Shown: positions 1-9,169, counted from the first letter of the stretch. The stretch is 64,000 bases of DNA from CAZHCA01 sp964530825 (GCA_964530825.1 CAZHCA010000004.1:1-64000), one strand, 5' to 3'. Translations and numbers: made by a program. The notes: generated by a model not told the origin, from the sequence alone.

Positions 1-309
1 GCTGGGTTCAGAACGTCGCAAGACAGTTCGGTCTCTATCTGTTGTGGGCGCAGGAGCACTGAGGAGAGCTATCTCTAGTACGAGAGGACCGGGATGGACG
101 TACCGCTAGTGTATCAGTTGTGGCGCCAGCTGCATTGCTGAGTAGCTATGTACGGAACGGATAAGCACTGAAAGCATCTAAGTGCGAAGCCAACTCCAAG
201 ATGAGTGCTCCCTAGAGGGTCCTGGAAGATGACCAGGTGGATAGGCTACCGGTGGAAGCGCAGTGATGCGTGCAGCCAAGTAGTACTAATTACCCGAACG
301 GCTTTCTAG
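1..309 (+). rRNA. rrl: 23S ribosomal RNA, 3' end (partial)
   Basis: The window opens inside the large-subunit rRNA. The universally conserved sarcin-ricin loop, AGTACGAGAGGACC, is at 77-90, and the usual domain VI sequence follows up to about 309. No protein frame competes here. The 5' part of the gene, and presumably the 16S gene, lie before the window. The exact 3' end is an estimate, because the 5' strand of the closing helix is not visible. Confidence 0.97.
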
Positions 310-443
310 GTAGATCTTAGTGCGCACTCCAGCAAGACTCGACTTCATTCCACTTGTCAATTAACTTTCATTAAAAGTAATACAGGGAAAACGGCAAAGA
401 CGGCCCGGTGAGCCAACACTGGCTCTTGATCCCTAAAGATATG

Positions 444-551
444 TTGGTGGCTAGAGCGGGGAGGTCCCACCTCTTCCCATTCCGAACAGAGCAGTTAAGC
501 TCCCCAGCGCTGATGGTACTGCCGCAAGGTGGGAGAGTAAGTCGCTGCCAA
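444..551 (+). rRNA. rrf: 5S ribosomal RNA
   Basis: The sequence has the conserved 5S core CCCATTCCGAACAG near 475-488 and the GATGGTACTGC segment near 510-520. The terminal helix closes: TTGGTGGC at 444-451 pairs with GCTGCCAA at 544-551, with two G-U pairs. The length of 108 nt is normal. It lies about 135 nt after the 23S end, the standard order of a bacterial rRNA operon, and no tRNA is seen between or after the two. Confidence 0.96.
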
Positions 552-567
552 CTCCACACACACTTAC

Positions 568-607
568 AAAGCCTTGCCTCTTCAAGGGGCAGGGCTTTTG
601 TTATTTT
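568..607. terminator. Intrinsic terminator after the rRNA operon, possibly bidirectional
   Basis: AAAGCCTTGCC (568-578) can pair with GGCAGGGCTTT (588-598), followed by a T-rich stretch. It ends the rRNA operon on the plus strand. The minus-strand sugar kinase stops at 601, so the same hairpin, with its A-rich left flank, may also end that convergent gene. Confidence 0.8.
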
Positions 608-1497
608 ACCTGCTCTATGAACGAACAGATCTCAGCTATCCCTAGGGTAGGCGTGGCGCCCGATTTACCAGCAACTAAAGCTCCGCAGGCATTGGCGAAG
701 CGCAAACAGTACTCAAGCGGCTGACCCCGCAGAAACTGGACCAAAAACCCGGCTAGGCTGGCATCGCCGCTGCCTACCGTATCTACTACCTTCACCGGGT
801 AGCCGGGCTGCTGAAAGAAATTGCTTCCGTCGTAATACATTAGGCCCGCTGCCCCAAGGGTTGTCAATACGCCTTTAAGATGGTAAGTTTCTTGAAGGTG
901 CCGAGCCCCGGCGCGTAGGTCGCCGCTGGGCCAACCATGCCAATCGGCTAATAGATGCATCTCTTCATCGTTGAGCTTAACCAGGTCGGCTCGCTCCATC
1001 AGTTGAAGAATGATCTCCCGATGGTAAAATGGCGGCCTCAAATTGAGGTCAAAAACGTGGAGCGCACGATCACTTTCCAATAACTGGATCAGTGTCTGCC
1101 TCGATACGGCCGAACGCGAAGCCAGACTGCCGTAGACCAGCGCCGTATCTTCTCCAAGCGCTCGCTGCAGATTCGCTTCCGGCCGGATGAAATCCCAGGC
1201 GACCGGTTGGTAGATTGTGTAGATCGGTTTGCCGGTGCCCGATAAGGCAACCGTTACCGTGCCGGTGGGGTAGTCTTTGTTTTGCTGCAGGTAGGACAGG
1301 TCAAGCCCCTTTTCCTGTAAAAATGTTGTCAGTTCTCTGCCCAGGTCGTCATCACCAATGCTACTGACTATTTTTGCTGAAAGCCCGAAAGAACTGGCGT
1401 GGAAAGCTACATTTAGAGGGGCCCCGCCAACCACCTTTCGCGTTGGCAATAGGTCCCATAATACTTCACCAAAACAAAAAACCGTGATGTGTTCCAT
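601..1497 (-). CDS. PfkB-family carbohydrate kinase, probable fructokinase
   Basis: A 298-residue cytoplasmic sugar kinase of the ribokinase/PfkB family, which phosphorylates a sugar with ATP. The N-terminal family signature is present as GGAPLNVAFHASSFG (about residues 24-38), the form usual in fructokinases. The C-terminal signature with the catalytic Asp and anion hole is DTVGSGDASLAG. Length is typical of fructokinases. The gene converges on the 5S rRNA gene and has no obvious sugar transporter beside it, so the substrate (fructose is the best guess) comes from motif style and is an inference. The family call is firm. Confidence 0.9.
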   Translation of the reverse strand: MEHITVFCFGEVLWDLLPTRKVVGGAPLNVAFHASSFGLSAKIVSSIGDDDLGRELTTFLQEKGLDLSYLQQNKDYPTGTVTVALSGTGKPIYTIYQPVAWDFIRPEANLQRALGEDTALVYGSLASRSAVSRQTLIQLLESDRALHVFDLNLRPPFYHREIILQLMERADLVKLNDEEMHLLADWHGWPSGDLRAGARHLQETYHLKGVLTTLGAAGLMYYDGSNFFQQPGYPVKVVDTVGSGDASLAGFLVQFLRGQPLEYCLRFANACGALVAGKSGATPTLGIAEICSFIEQVK

Positions 1498-1639
1498 ATC
1501 GATTTATGAGCGCTTAGTTTAACGTTCATCCATTTTTCGCTGGCTCCATCCTAAAAAATTAATTGAAGATCCGGAAATACATTAGCGGTTTTCCACATTA
1601 ATCAACAAAAGCAATTCTGAACAGACAGCGTCAATTCCT

Positions 1640-2113
1640 ATGACTAAACTACAACCGAAACAACTACTCCAAATTGAACTGTTATGGTGGCTCATTACTA
1701 TCGTGGTGGTCGCTGCTGTTATGCTTCCCATTTTTACCCGTGCAGAGGACTATCCTTTTTACGAAATTAATGTATTATACATCGTTACGTTCATTACTCT
1801 CAGTCGTTATATTTTTCTACTGCCTTTTACCTTTTTAGCGCACCGGCAGGTCTGGAAGGCAATCCTTGTCTTCCTTTGTGTCCCTTTGATTTTTTACCTC
1901 GTGCAAGAACTGAACTTCTTTCAAACTTTCTTGGATGAGTACGGCCCGAAAGCTGTAGTCGGGGATTTACCATATCGACGACTGAATGGCATGATCAACT
2001 ACGTACGTAACGAAATGCTCCTTTTTGGTATGGGGGCAATTATTTCTGCTGTAGTACTACCTTTCCGCCTACTGCTTTCCATTTGGCGCAACCGCAACCG
2101 GGGTACGGTCTAA
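1640..2113 (+). CDS. Small integral membrane protein, unknown function
   Basis: This 157-residue protein has four hydrophobic segments, at roughly residues 12-32, 43-63, 70-90 and 125-148, with charged connectors. It looks like a four-helix inner-membrane protein. I do not recognise the family and see no catalytic motif. Its 3' end overlaps the convergent YhhN-family gene by 45 bases (2069-2113), which argues that both ends are real only if both reading frames are maintained; both look protein-like up to their stops. It stands alone, between a sugar kinase and the YhhN/CvpA pair. Confidence 0.75.
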   Translation: MTKLQPKQLLQIELLWWLITIVVVAAVMLPIFTRAEDYPFYEINVLYIVTFITLSRYIFLLPFTFLAHRQVWKAILVFLCVPLIFYLVQELNFFQTFLDEYGPKAVVGDLPYRRLNGMINYVRNEMLLFGMGAIISAVVLPFRLLLSIWRNRNRGTV

Positions 2114-2830
2114 ATCTCGGACTAGAACGACACCGGCGCGGACGATCAGGGCTTGTCCGGCGATATAGGTAAGCATGATCGCAAAACTCGCGGCCCATTC
2201 GGGCCAGCCTGGTGCCAGAAATTTGCAGTAGCCTAAAATCATATCAGAGACCATAAAAAGGCAAGCGCCGGCCAGTAAAACCCGGCCCCAACCGGAGGAC
2301 CATCGGTTATTAAGGACGAAAGCCATATAAACCATCGTTACGATCACCGCGCCGTAAATGGTCACGGGGAACTTAAAGTCCGGCCCCAAGCCTGGCCATA
2401 AAAGATACAGAAAACCTAGTAGTAAGGCTAAGAATGGCAAAATATGCCAGTTTTGACGCGGCTTGTCAGAAAGTCGGCGAATGGCAGCGCGGAACCCCAT
2501 GACGTAAGCAAGATGAGCAATTAAAAATGCACCCAAACCGAGTAGGAAAAACAATACTCCCCGTTGCGGATCATCACTCCATAGGAGTATGATGTCGCCC
2601 GTCCAGGAAAAGATGAGGGCTGCGAGTATCCATTTTCGGACAATAATCCGGTGCTCCGAGGTGCGCGTGAAAAAATAAAAGCCTAAGCTGAATAAAAGCA
2701 AGGGTTTGGTAACGGGCGTTAACTGATGCAATTCCCATCCTTCGCCTGCCAGGTGAAGAAGGGCAATACCGAGAAATACCAACCAAAAAAGAGATGAGTA
2801 GCGCTGAGGTTCTGTCATCGGGGTGTCCAT
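2069..2830 (-). CDS. YhhN family membrane protein (lysoplasmalogenase-like)
   Basis: A polytopic membrane protein with about eight hydrophobic helices. The YhhN/TMEM86 hallmarks are visible: SWTGDIILLW in the third helix, a FLLGLGAFLIAHLAY segment, and a late FMVSDMILGY motif with the conserved Asp. Characterised relatives hydrolyse the vinyl-ether bond of lysoplasmalogen, but many bacterial members are untested. I chose the ATG at 2830 (MDTPMTEPQ), leaving 10 bases after the upstream CvpA gene. An ATG at 2869 would instead overlap that gene by 29 bases. The two probably form an operon. The C-terminal codons overlap the convergent gene ending at 2113. Confidence 0.85.
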   Translation of the reverse strand: MDTPMTEPQRYSSLFWLVFLGIALLHLAGEGWELHQLTPVTKPLLLFSLGFYFFTRTSEHRIIVRKWILAALIFSWTGDIILLWSDDPQRGVLFFLLGLGAFLIAHLAYVMGFRAAIRRLSDKPRQNWHILPFLALLLGFLYLLWPGLGPDFKFPVTIYGAVIVTMVYMAFVLNNRWSSGWGRVLLAGACLFMVSDMILGYCKFLAPGWPEWAASFAIMLTYIAGQALIVRAGVVLVRDLDRTPVAVAPNGKQ

Positions 2831-2840
2831 TACGAATAGA

Positions 2841-3455
2841 TTATTGCGATCGGCGATTATCATTTTCATCTTCCTCGATGTCGTACACCTGCTCCTGCGA
2901 TTCTACGTAATTGTCACTCCATTCTCCCATTTGATCCAGAAAGCGAACAAAATAATCACCAAAGTCCCTAAAGGTAGGCTGTAGGATTTTGGTGAGTTTT
3001 TTAGCGCGCTCGGGGATGGGTTCTAGCATAGGATAAACAATGGAGTCTTGCTTGACCTGGTCATTGAGTAAATTTATACGGTCGGCAAATTGTACTACAA
3101 AGCTGAAAATCACTGCAAAAATAGACGCACTGAAAACGCCTCCTAAAATGTGGTTGATAAAATCTATTCCGATGGACTCCAAGGCGCCTTCTACAAATCG
3201 GGCTAACAGGCGCAGTAAAAGGGTGGTAGCTGCCCAGGACAGCCCGAATCCCAGAATGAAAAGCAGGGGGGAGTTACTACCTACTACATTTTCCAGAAAT
3301 TGTGTGGCGGCAGGCGACAGTTTAATCGCGGCCAGCAGACCAATGGTCAAACCCAGGACAAAAGCTGCAGTGCGCAATATACCCCGACTAAGTCCGAACC
3401 AAAGACCAATCCCCACAAAAATCAAAAAAGAAACGTCTAGCGTCGTAATTGCCAT
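2841..3455 (-). CDS. CvpA family membrane protein
   Basis: A 204-residue protein with four membrane helices in the first ~130 residues and a charged cytoplasmic tail rich in Asp/Glu at the end. The opening (residues 5-40), with its LDVSFLIFVGIGLWFGLSRG stretch and a Gly-rich second helix, matches the CvpA/colicin V production family, as does the GGVFSASIFAVIF segment. CvpA proteins are linked to envelope homeostasis and colicin V export in enterobacteria; the role in Bacteroidota is unknown. It leads a probable two-gene operon with the downstream YhhN protein. Confidence 0.88.
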   Translation of the reverse strand: MAITTLDVSFLIFVGIGLWFGLSRGILRTAAFVLGLTIGLLAAIKLSPAATQFLENVVGSNSPLLFILGFGLSWAATTLLLRLLARFVEGALESIGIDFINHILGGVFSASIFAVIFSFVVQFADRINLLNDQVKQDSIVYPMLEPIPERAKKLTKILQPTFRDFGDYFVRFLDQMGEWSDNYVESQEQVYDIEEDENDNRRSQ

Positions 3456-3676
3456 AACCGCTAATTTAATACGATTACAGATGGCAAGCAGAAAAGTTAG
3501 ACACTCCGTAGATTATTGTAGACAAAATAAATGGTTTTACTGTTCGTTACCAAGTATTGGTGAAAATAGCAGGACCCTTTTGCCGCAATTGTTTACCGTT
3601 CCCTAAAAGCCTGCTGCTCAGACGTCGCAACCAGGGTATTTACAGAATCGGAAGGTGTCGGGAATGAAAAAAATGA

Positions 3677-3684
3677 TAAGTTTG
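3677..3684 (+). promoter_or_regulatory. Candidate Bacteroidota -7 element
   Basis: TAAGTTTG matches the Bacteroidota -7 consensus TAnnTTTG exactly. A clear -33 TTG is not seen at the right distance. If used, transcription would begin near 3690. That excludes the ATG at 3686 and supports the ATG at 3701 as the start of the following gene. Confidence 0.4.
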
Positions 3685-3700
3685 TATGAAAATACATTAT

Positions 3701-4171
3701 ATGAAATCCTTTTGCGTTTTTCTGTTCATTGCCTGCTCTGGGGTAGGGCTCCAGGGGCAGCCTGTCGATTTAAAGCTACCAATAGCCTTTCCATTAGGTA
3801 CCAATGAAGGAGCCTACGAAGCTGCCAAAGAGGCATATAACCCCTCTCTGATATCGGTCCATGACAACGATATGGCGGTAGCGATGGAAAAATGGGTTGA
3901 TCTATTGCAGGATATTTCCGCATATGCAGATAAGATTGACTATAATATCAATGGCCTCAAGGTGTGGTTGCACGTATTCTGGGAACCGGACGGCCGCATC
4001 ACCCACATTGGCTATTTCCGTCAGCCCAATTCGCGTAATATCCCCGAAGAGGAGCTAACGGCTTTTTTTAAGGGATTTGTACATAACTACGATCCAGTGA
4101 TGGATGCAGGTAAGCGCTTTTCCCATTATGCAGGCGCTACGTTTCCTGTATTCGCCCATCGCCGTCAATAG
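3701..4171 (+). CDS. Exported protein of unknown function
   Basis: From the ATG at 3701 the protein is 156 residues with a clear signal peptide (MKSFCVFLFIACSGVGLQGQ, cleavage probably after GQ). The mature part is a small soluble domain. Its later half, with VWLHVFWEPDGRITHIGYF, looks like the strand-turn-strand layout of TonB C-terminal-like domains, but I cannot assign the family. An in-frame ATG at 3686 sits directly after the TAAGTTTG promoter-like element and is less likely. The gene is monocistronic between divergent CvpA and the downstream serA-like gene. Confidence 0.75.
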   Translation: MKSFCVFLFIACSGVGLQGQPVDLKLPIAFPLGTNEGAYEAAKEAYNPSLISVHDNDMAVAMEKWVDLLQDISAYADKIDYNINGLKVWLHVFWEPDGRITHIGYFRQPNSRNIPEEELTAFFKGFVHNYDPVMDAGKRFSHYAGATFPVFAHRRQ

Positions 4172-4341
4172 GAGTAAAGCAATGGGTACTCCAAAAACCG
4201 AGATTTATTTACACTGCCGGACTTGCAATTCGAAGTTGGTAATACGCCAGTAGTGACAATTTTGTATCTTTTCGGACCACAAGAAGACCAGCGCACTCCT
4301 GGATTTCTTGATTGACCAATCTAAAGAAAAACCAATTTTCG

Positions 4342-5307
4342 ATGATTAAGATTTTAGCCAACGATGGCATTTCCTCCGACGGAAAGACCCTGCTCGAAGA
4401 GGCCGGCTACCAAGTCGATACCGAACGCGTATCTCAGGAAGATCTTCCCAAAGTACTTCCCGAGTACGATGTGATTATCGTTCGCTCTGCGACCAAGGTT
4501 CGCCAAGAACTTATCGACCGATGCGACCGGCTGAAAATAATTGCCCGTGGCGGGGTAGGACTAGATAATATCGATGTGGATTACGCACGCAGCAAGGGTA
4601 TTACGGTGATGAATACGCCGGCCGCTTCTTCCGAATCGGTTGCTGAATTGGCGTTTGGGCACATGTTTAATCTATCGCGCTTCTTGCACCGGGCAAACCG
4701 GGAAATGCCGGAGAAGGGACAAACAGCGTTTAAAGCGCTGAAAAAAGCCTACTCCAAAGGCCAGGTTTTGCGTAACCAAAACCTGGGAATTATTGGCTTC
4801 GGTCGTATTGGACAAGAAGTGGCGCGTATTGGTCTGGCGCTCGGTATGAATGTCATGCCGGTCGATTTAGTCATCGAAGAGGCGGATATTGAAATCGACC
4901 TGTACGATACCGATAATGTGCGGTTGGCAGTCCACCTCAAAACGTACACTATGGAAGAGATGTTGCAGGAGGCCGACTACATAACCCTGCACGTACCATT
5001 TACAGGGGGAAAGCCCATTATCGGGGCGGAAGAAATGGGCAAAATGAAAAATAGTGTAATCCTCGTTAATACTTCTCGTGGAGGCGCTATCAACGAAGAC
5101 GCTATTTTACAAGGGCTGGCAGACGGCAAAATCGGTGGTGTAGGCCTGGATGTGTACGAAGACGAACCTACACCGCGACAAGAACTGCTCAACCATCCGC
5201 AAATTTCTATTTCTCCCCACATCGGGGCTGCAACTCTGGAGGCGCAAGCGAATATCGGTCTGGAGCTTGCCGACAAGATTATCGCTTTCTTCGGTGATGA
5301 TAAATAG
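4342..5307 (+). CDS. serA: D-3-phosphoglycerate dehydrogenase-like D-2-hydroxyacid dehydrogenase
   Basis: A 321-residue NAD-dependent dehydrogenase that would oxidise 3-phosphoglycerate to 3-phosphohydroxypyruvate, the first step of serine synthesis. The Rossmann motif is GFGRIGQEVARIG. The catalytic triad of the family is visible: Arg in NTSRGG, Glu in DVYEDEP and His in SPHIGAAT. There is no C-terminal ACT domain, so it is the short type without the serine-binding regulatory domain. The chosen start (MIKILAND) matches where the family begins; an in-frame ATG 30 bases earlier adds an unlikely tail. Another hydroxyacid substrate cannot be excluded, since no serC is adjacent. Confidence 0.88.
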   Translation: MIKILANDGISSDGKTLLEEAGYQVDTERVSQEDLPKVLPEYDVIIVRSATKVRQELIDRCDRLKIIARGGVGLDNIDVDYARSKGITVMNTPAASSESVAELAFGHMFNLSRFLHRANREMPEKGQTAFKALKKAYSKGQVLRNQNLGIIGFGRIGQEVARIGLALGMNVMPVDLVIEEADIEIDLYDTDNVRLAVHLKTYTMEEMLQEADYITLHVPFTGGKPIIGAEEMGKMKNSVILVNTSRGGAINEDAILQGLADGKIGGVGLDVYEDEPTPRQELLNHPQISISPHIGAATLEAQANIGLELADKIIAFFGDDK

Positions 5308-5368
5308 TAGAATCAGGATCAAAGCGGAGGTTGAGGGAACGATTTTCCTTAACCTTCGCTTCCTCTTC

Positions 5369-5872
5369 TTACTTAATCATTTTCATGAAGGTACCAACAA
5401 ACCAGTTGGAATCGGATTTAACCAGGGTGTCAAGCGTAGAATCCGCCTTGCTCGAAAAGAGCTTAATGTCTTTGATTACCCGGCTGAATTCTTCCGATTC
5501 TTCATCGATGGGTTCTACCGATGAGAGTTCATCGAGCAGTTTGGTCATGGGCTCTAACTCCCGCTTTTTGCGCTGGATAATGATATTTTTCACCACCTCC
5601 CACATGTCTTTTTCGGCGACAAAAAATTCCTTGCGTTCGCCCGGACGCAGCTCTTTGAAGACAAGCCCCCAGTCGATCAGCGCACGTATGTTCATATTAG
5701 CATTACCACGCGAAATCTTTAGCTCTTGCATGATATCATCAGCACTCATAGCGTTCGGCGCTACAAGTAACAAAGCGTGAATTTGTGCCATCGTACGATT
5801 GATTCCCCAGCTGGAACCTAAGGCGCCCCACGACTGTAAGAACTTCTCTTTGCCTTCTTTCAAGTCCATCAT
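5369..5872 (-). CDS. GbsR/MarR-type transcriptional regulator
   Basis: A 167-residue DNA-binding protein of the GbsR branch of the MarR superfamily. The winged helix-turn-helix spans about residues 25-95: SADDIMQELKISRGNANMNI is the HTH and is followed by a wing around LRPGERKEFF. A helical C-terminal region likely serves dimerisation. Relatives in Bacillus repress choline and glycine-betaine genes, but no osmolyte gene lies nearby, so the target here is unknown. It lies 169 bases after gcvT on the same strand and is followed by a convergent serA-like gene. Confidence 0.85.
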   Translation of the reverse strand: MMDLKEGKEKFLQSWGALGSSWGINRTMAQIHALLLVAPNAMSADDIMQELKISRGNANMNIRALIDWGLVFKELRPGERKEFFVAEKDMWEVVKNIIIQRKKRELEPMTKLLDELSSVEPIDEESEEFSRVIKDIKLFSSKADSTLDTLVKSDSNWFVGTFMKMIK

Positions 5873-6041
5873 CCAGTTTGTTTGGTCACAAAATTCAAAA
5901 ACTTGTGAAAACCTGTATCGAGTAAATTAAATTAAATTATTTCCCTTTTTGTTTACATTTTTATCAAGTAATCTTCAACTGCGCCAAAAAAGCTACGCTG
6001 TATACCCTATTGCGGTAAACAATATTCAAACTTCGGGCTTC

Positions 6042-7166
6042 TCATTCTTTATAAAACGGCGGCTTGGTTATCTCCGCTTCGACTTTTTTCTTGCCGGCCA
6101 GAATAAATACGGTTGTTCCGGGTTTGGCCTGAGCTGTAGCCACATAACCCAGGCCGATGGGACGGTCGAGTGAGGGGCTTTGTGTTCCGGAGGTGACATG
6201 CCCGATGGTATTGCCCTGGTCATCCTCAATGGTGTAACCGGGCCGTGGTACACGGCGGTCGTTGCAAATGAAGCCCATGAGTTTGCGTTGCACTCCTTCT
6301 TCTTTCTGGTGCTGAAAGATTTCCCGCGAATGGAAAGGTCCTTTCTGGAGCTTGGTGATCCAGCCCAGGCGGGCTTCGATCGGTGAGGTGGTCTCATCGA
6401 TATCATTGCCATACAAGCAAAAGCCCATTTCCAGGCGTAACGTATCGCGGGCGCCCAACCCAATCGGTTGAAGCTCAAAGGTTTTACCGGCTTCCATGAT
6501 GGCTTCCCATACCTGCACTACGTGTTCGGCGGGTACATACAATTCGAAGCCTCCTGCACCGGTATATCCCGTAGCTGAAATTAGTACGTTTTCGACCCCG
6601 GCGAATTGGCCTTTGGTAAAGGTGTAAAACTTTAGCGCCGGTAAGTCGACCGCTGTTAATGGTTGTAAAACAGCCCCTGCATTGGGCCCTTGGATGGCCA
6701 GTAGCCCAGTAGCATCCGAGATATTGATTAATCGAGTGTCGAACGTATTGTGGCTGTTGATCCAGTCCCAGTCCTTTTCTATGTTGGAGGCATTTACGAC
6801 CAGCATGTAAGCCCGCTCGCCTTCGGAACAATTATCTTCCGCCAACCGGTATACGATCAAGTCATCCATAATGCCGCCCGTCTTATTGGGTAAGCAGGAA
6901 TATTGAGCCTGACCTATCTCCAGCTTACCGGCATCGTTGCTGGTGACCAGCTGGATCAAGTCGAGCGCTTCTCTGCCGCGTACAATAAATTCCCCCATAT
7001 GCGAAACATCAAACATACCTACATTGGTACGCACACCATGATGCTCTTCCTTGATATTAGTATAGGAAATAGGCATGTCAAAACCAGCGAAGTCGGTCAT
7101 ACGTGCGCCTAAAGCTAAGTGCTTGGTATGGAGGGGAGTCTTTTTTAAGGATGTGGATTGGCTCAT
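6042..7166 (-). CDS. gcvT: Aminomethyltransferase, glycine cleavage system T protein
   Basis: A 374-residue T protein. It transfers the methylene group from the lipoyl-bound aminomethyl intermediate on H protein to tetrahydrofolate, releasing ammonia. Family landmarks include DFAGFDMPISY near the N-terminus, a VSHMGEF block, ATGYTGAGGFELY and LRLEMGFCLYGNDID. Length matches bacterial GcvT. Its ATG overlaps the stop of the upstream HEAT/cyclophilin lipoprotein gene by four bases (7163-7166), so the two are translationally coupled although functionally unrelated. No gcvH or gcvP is in the window. Confidence 0.96.
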   Translation of the reverse strand: MSQSTSLKKTPLHTKHLALGARMTDFAGFDMPISYTNIKEEHHGVRTNVGMFDVSHMGEFIVRGREALDLIQLVTSNDAGKLEIGQAQYSCLPNKTGGIMDDLIVYRLAEDNCSEGERAYMLVVNASNIEKDWDWINSHNTFDTRLINISDATGLLAIQGPNAGAVLQPLTAVDLPALKFYTFTKGQFAGVENVLISATGYTGAGGFELYVPAEHVVQVWEAIMEAGKTFELQPIGLGARDTLRLEMGFCLYGNDIDETTSPIEARLGWITKLQKGPFHSREIFQHQKEEGVQRKLMGFICNDRRVPRPGYTIEDDQGNTIGHVTSGTQSPSLDRPIGLGYVATAQAKPGTTVFILAGKKKVEAEITKPPFYKE

Positions 7167-9169
7167 AAGATGGTTATGTTTTTAATGGGTTCGCCAACTT
7201 GTAAGTTATGAATATAGGATAAGCCTTCTACGACCTCCGCGAAAATGGTGTAACGGCCATCGAGGTGCAATGCCGGAGAGTGGGTGATGAAAAATTGAGT
7301 GCCTTCGGTATGCAAACCTGCTGAGGCCATCCCTACCAGGCCTGCACGATCGTAGTGCAAAGGCGGTAACTCTGAGCGGATGGCGTAGTCCAGACTGCCG
7401 TAGCCATCACCTCTGGGGCATCCGCCCTGTACCACGAAATTTGGCACCACACGGTGGAATCGGAGCCCATCGTAAAATCCGCTCCGGGCTAACTGTACGA
7501 AATTGATTACGGTGGCGGGGGCATATTCGGGAAGTAGCCGCATCCGGATCTTTCCGGTAGCGGTTTTGATCTCTGCGTAGACGGTATCGGGCAGCGTATT
7601 GAAGACATCCCAATCGATGGGGTGGGTGTAGGCCGGTGTTTCTTTTCCTGGATATTCCGTGCCGGAAAGCTGGTGCCAGGCGGCATCCAATGCATAAAAA
7701 GTTTCTTGTTCGCTTGGTAACTCCAGGCCATCTCTTGCGGCTTCCAACCAATTGAGGGAGTCAAAAACCTCGGCGTAGGTACGGGCAGGGTTAGTAAGTG
7801 CACTGGCGGCCATAGTCATCATGCCCGGATCGTCCGAGCGGATGGCCTGTTGGAAAAAGCCAGCCAGTTCGCGTGTGATCGACTGACGGCTCACCCCAAA
7901 ATACCGGTCAAAATCCGCTCGGTTACTGATCTTTGCCAAAGCATTGACCCCGGCGCTTCGGATCACTACGTTTGAGTCGGAAAAAGATTCGCGCTGGATA
8001 AAGCGGTAATTCCAAGGGAACTCGGCAAGGGCCTCCAGGGCAGCAGCTTTTTCGTAAGGGGCGCTTGCATTGAGGTACAGGGCTCGCAGCTCATAGTTGA
8101 TCGCATCCCGGACTTGCACCCGGTATACGGGCAGGTGCCGGTGGGCAGCCGCATAAAGGATGAGTTTAGCCAGCATGTGGTCGGTGCTGTCTCTGGCGAG
8201 TCGCCAATAGCGGGTCGCCTCCTCCGGTTGTCCAAAGTCCCGGAAAAATTCGGCTGCCCGCAGTGTAACATAGGGTTGGGGGTGCTGTAGGGCAAGGGTA
8301 GGCACCGACTGCACCTGTTGGTAATCGAAATTACCCAAAGCCCGCAATAAGTTGCAAAGAATACGGTAGTCATCGATTTCCGAAAAAGCATCTACCAAAG
8401 TTTGGCCAGCTTCCGGATGGGCGGTCTTGCCCAACGCAATGGCCAGTGCCATCTTGACGTCGGGACTATGGGTCGAGCGAAATCCATTGATGAGATTACT
8501 GCGAAAGGTGTCCAGCGGAAAATCGCCCACCCGCATCAGAGCATAGGCAGCGGTGGCTTGTATCGGCTCGGGGTAAACCGATGCTGTAGCCAAATCCGTC
8601 AGGCGTTTAATACTCTGGTAGCTCGTCAACCCGCGCAGGGTGAATTGAAGCAATCCCCTTGCTTGCCCCAAAAGTAAAAGCGTATCGGTGGCCTGATAGG
8701 TACGGATCGTACTGAGCGCTTGTAGGTGTTCCTGGTCTCCGCACTTCCCGATGGCCTCGAGAATAGCCTGGTTGGCCAGCCAGTATTTGCCAGTAGTATC
8801 GGATTGAGCAAAATTGGCGGTAAGCAGGGGAGCTGCCTTGGAAGAGCGAATTTGCCCCAAACTATAGGCAGCAGCCATGCGCACCATCGGATGTTCGTCC
8901 TGCAGCAAATTGGCAAGGCTATCGATTGCCGTGCTATCCTGGATGGAGGCCTGCGCTAGTGCTGCTTGATACCGTACTGCAGGGTTTTCCGAGCGGAAAT
9001 ATGGCAGGAGAGCCGCCGTCTCTCCCCGGTCCTGCAGGTCGTGCATGCTTTGGTGCTGCGCATCTCGGTAATCTATGGGTTGCTCCGGCGATAAACGTTG
9101 CTCTTCAGAACTACAGCCCACCACCATCAGTACCCAGGGGATAGCCAGAAAAGGAAGAATTTTTGTCAT
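7163..9169 (-). CDS. HEAT-repeat lipoprotein with C-terminal cyclophilin-type peptidyl-prolyl isomerase
   Basis: A 668-residue envelope protein. The signal peptide ends in the lipobox VVGC with Cys19 as the lipidated residue. Residues about 50-480 are helical HEAT-like repeats, with recurring patterns such as NPAVRYQAALAQA and HPMVRMAAAYSLG. Residues about 520-668 are a cyclophilin domain with TATGKIRMRLLPEYAP, the catalytic FHRVVPNFVVQGG loop (the Arg), GTQFFITHSP and HLDGRYTIFAEVVEG. It probably acts as a periplasm-facing folding helper with a protein-binding solenoid. The stop overlaps the gcvT start by four bases. Confidence 0.9.
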   Translation of the reverse strand: MTKILPFLAIPWVLMVVGCSSEEQRLSPEQPIDYRDAQHQSMHDLQDRGETAALLPYFRSENPAVRYQAALAQASIQDSTAIDSLANLLQDEHPMVRMAAAYSLGQIRSSKAAPLLTANFAQSDTTGKYWLANQAILEAIGKCGDQEHLQALSTIRTYQATDTLLLLGQARGLLQFTLRGLTSYQSIKRLTDLATASVYPEPIQATAAYALMRVGDFPLDTFRSNLINGFRSTHSPDVKMALAIALGKTAHPEAGQTLVDAFSEIDDYRILCNLLRALGNFDYQQVQSVPTLALQHPQPYVTLRAAEFFRDFGQPEEATRYWRLARDSTDHMLAKLILYAAAHRHLPVYRVQVRDAINYELRALYLNASAPYEKAAALEALAEFPWNYRFIQRESFSDSNVVIRSAGVNALAKISNRADFDRYFGVSRQSITRELAGFFQQAIRSDDPGMMTMAASALTNPARTYAEVFDSLNWLEAARDGLELPSEQETFYALDAAWHQLSGTEYPGKETPAYTHPIDWDVFNTLPDTVYAEIKTATGKIRMRLLPEYAPATVINFVQLARSGFYDGLRFHRVVPNFVVQGGCPRGDGYGSLDYAIRSELPPLHYDRAGLVGMASAGLHTEGTQFFITHSPALHLDGRYTIFAEVVEGLSYIHNLQVGEPIKNITIL

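Noticed and set aside
3040..3606. A 188-codon plus-strand frame opposite the CvpA gene
   Set aside because: It is very rich in Lys, Arg and Ser with no domain, as expected from the complement of a membrane protein gene.
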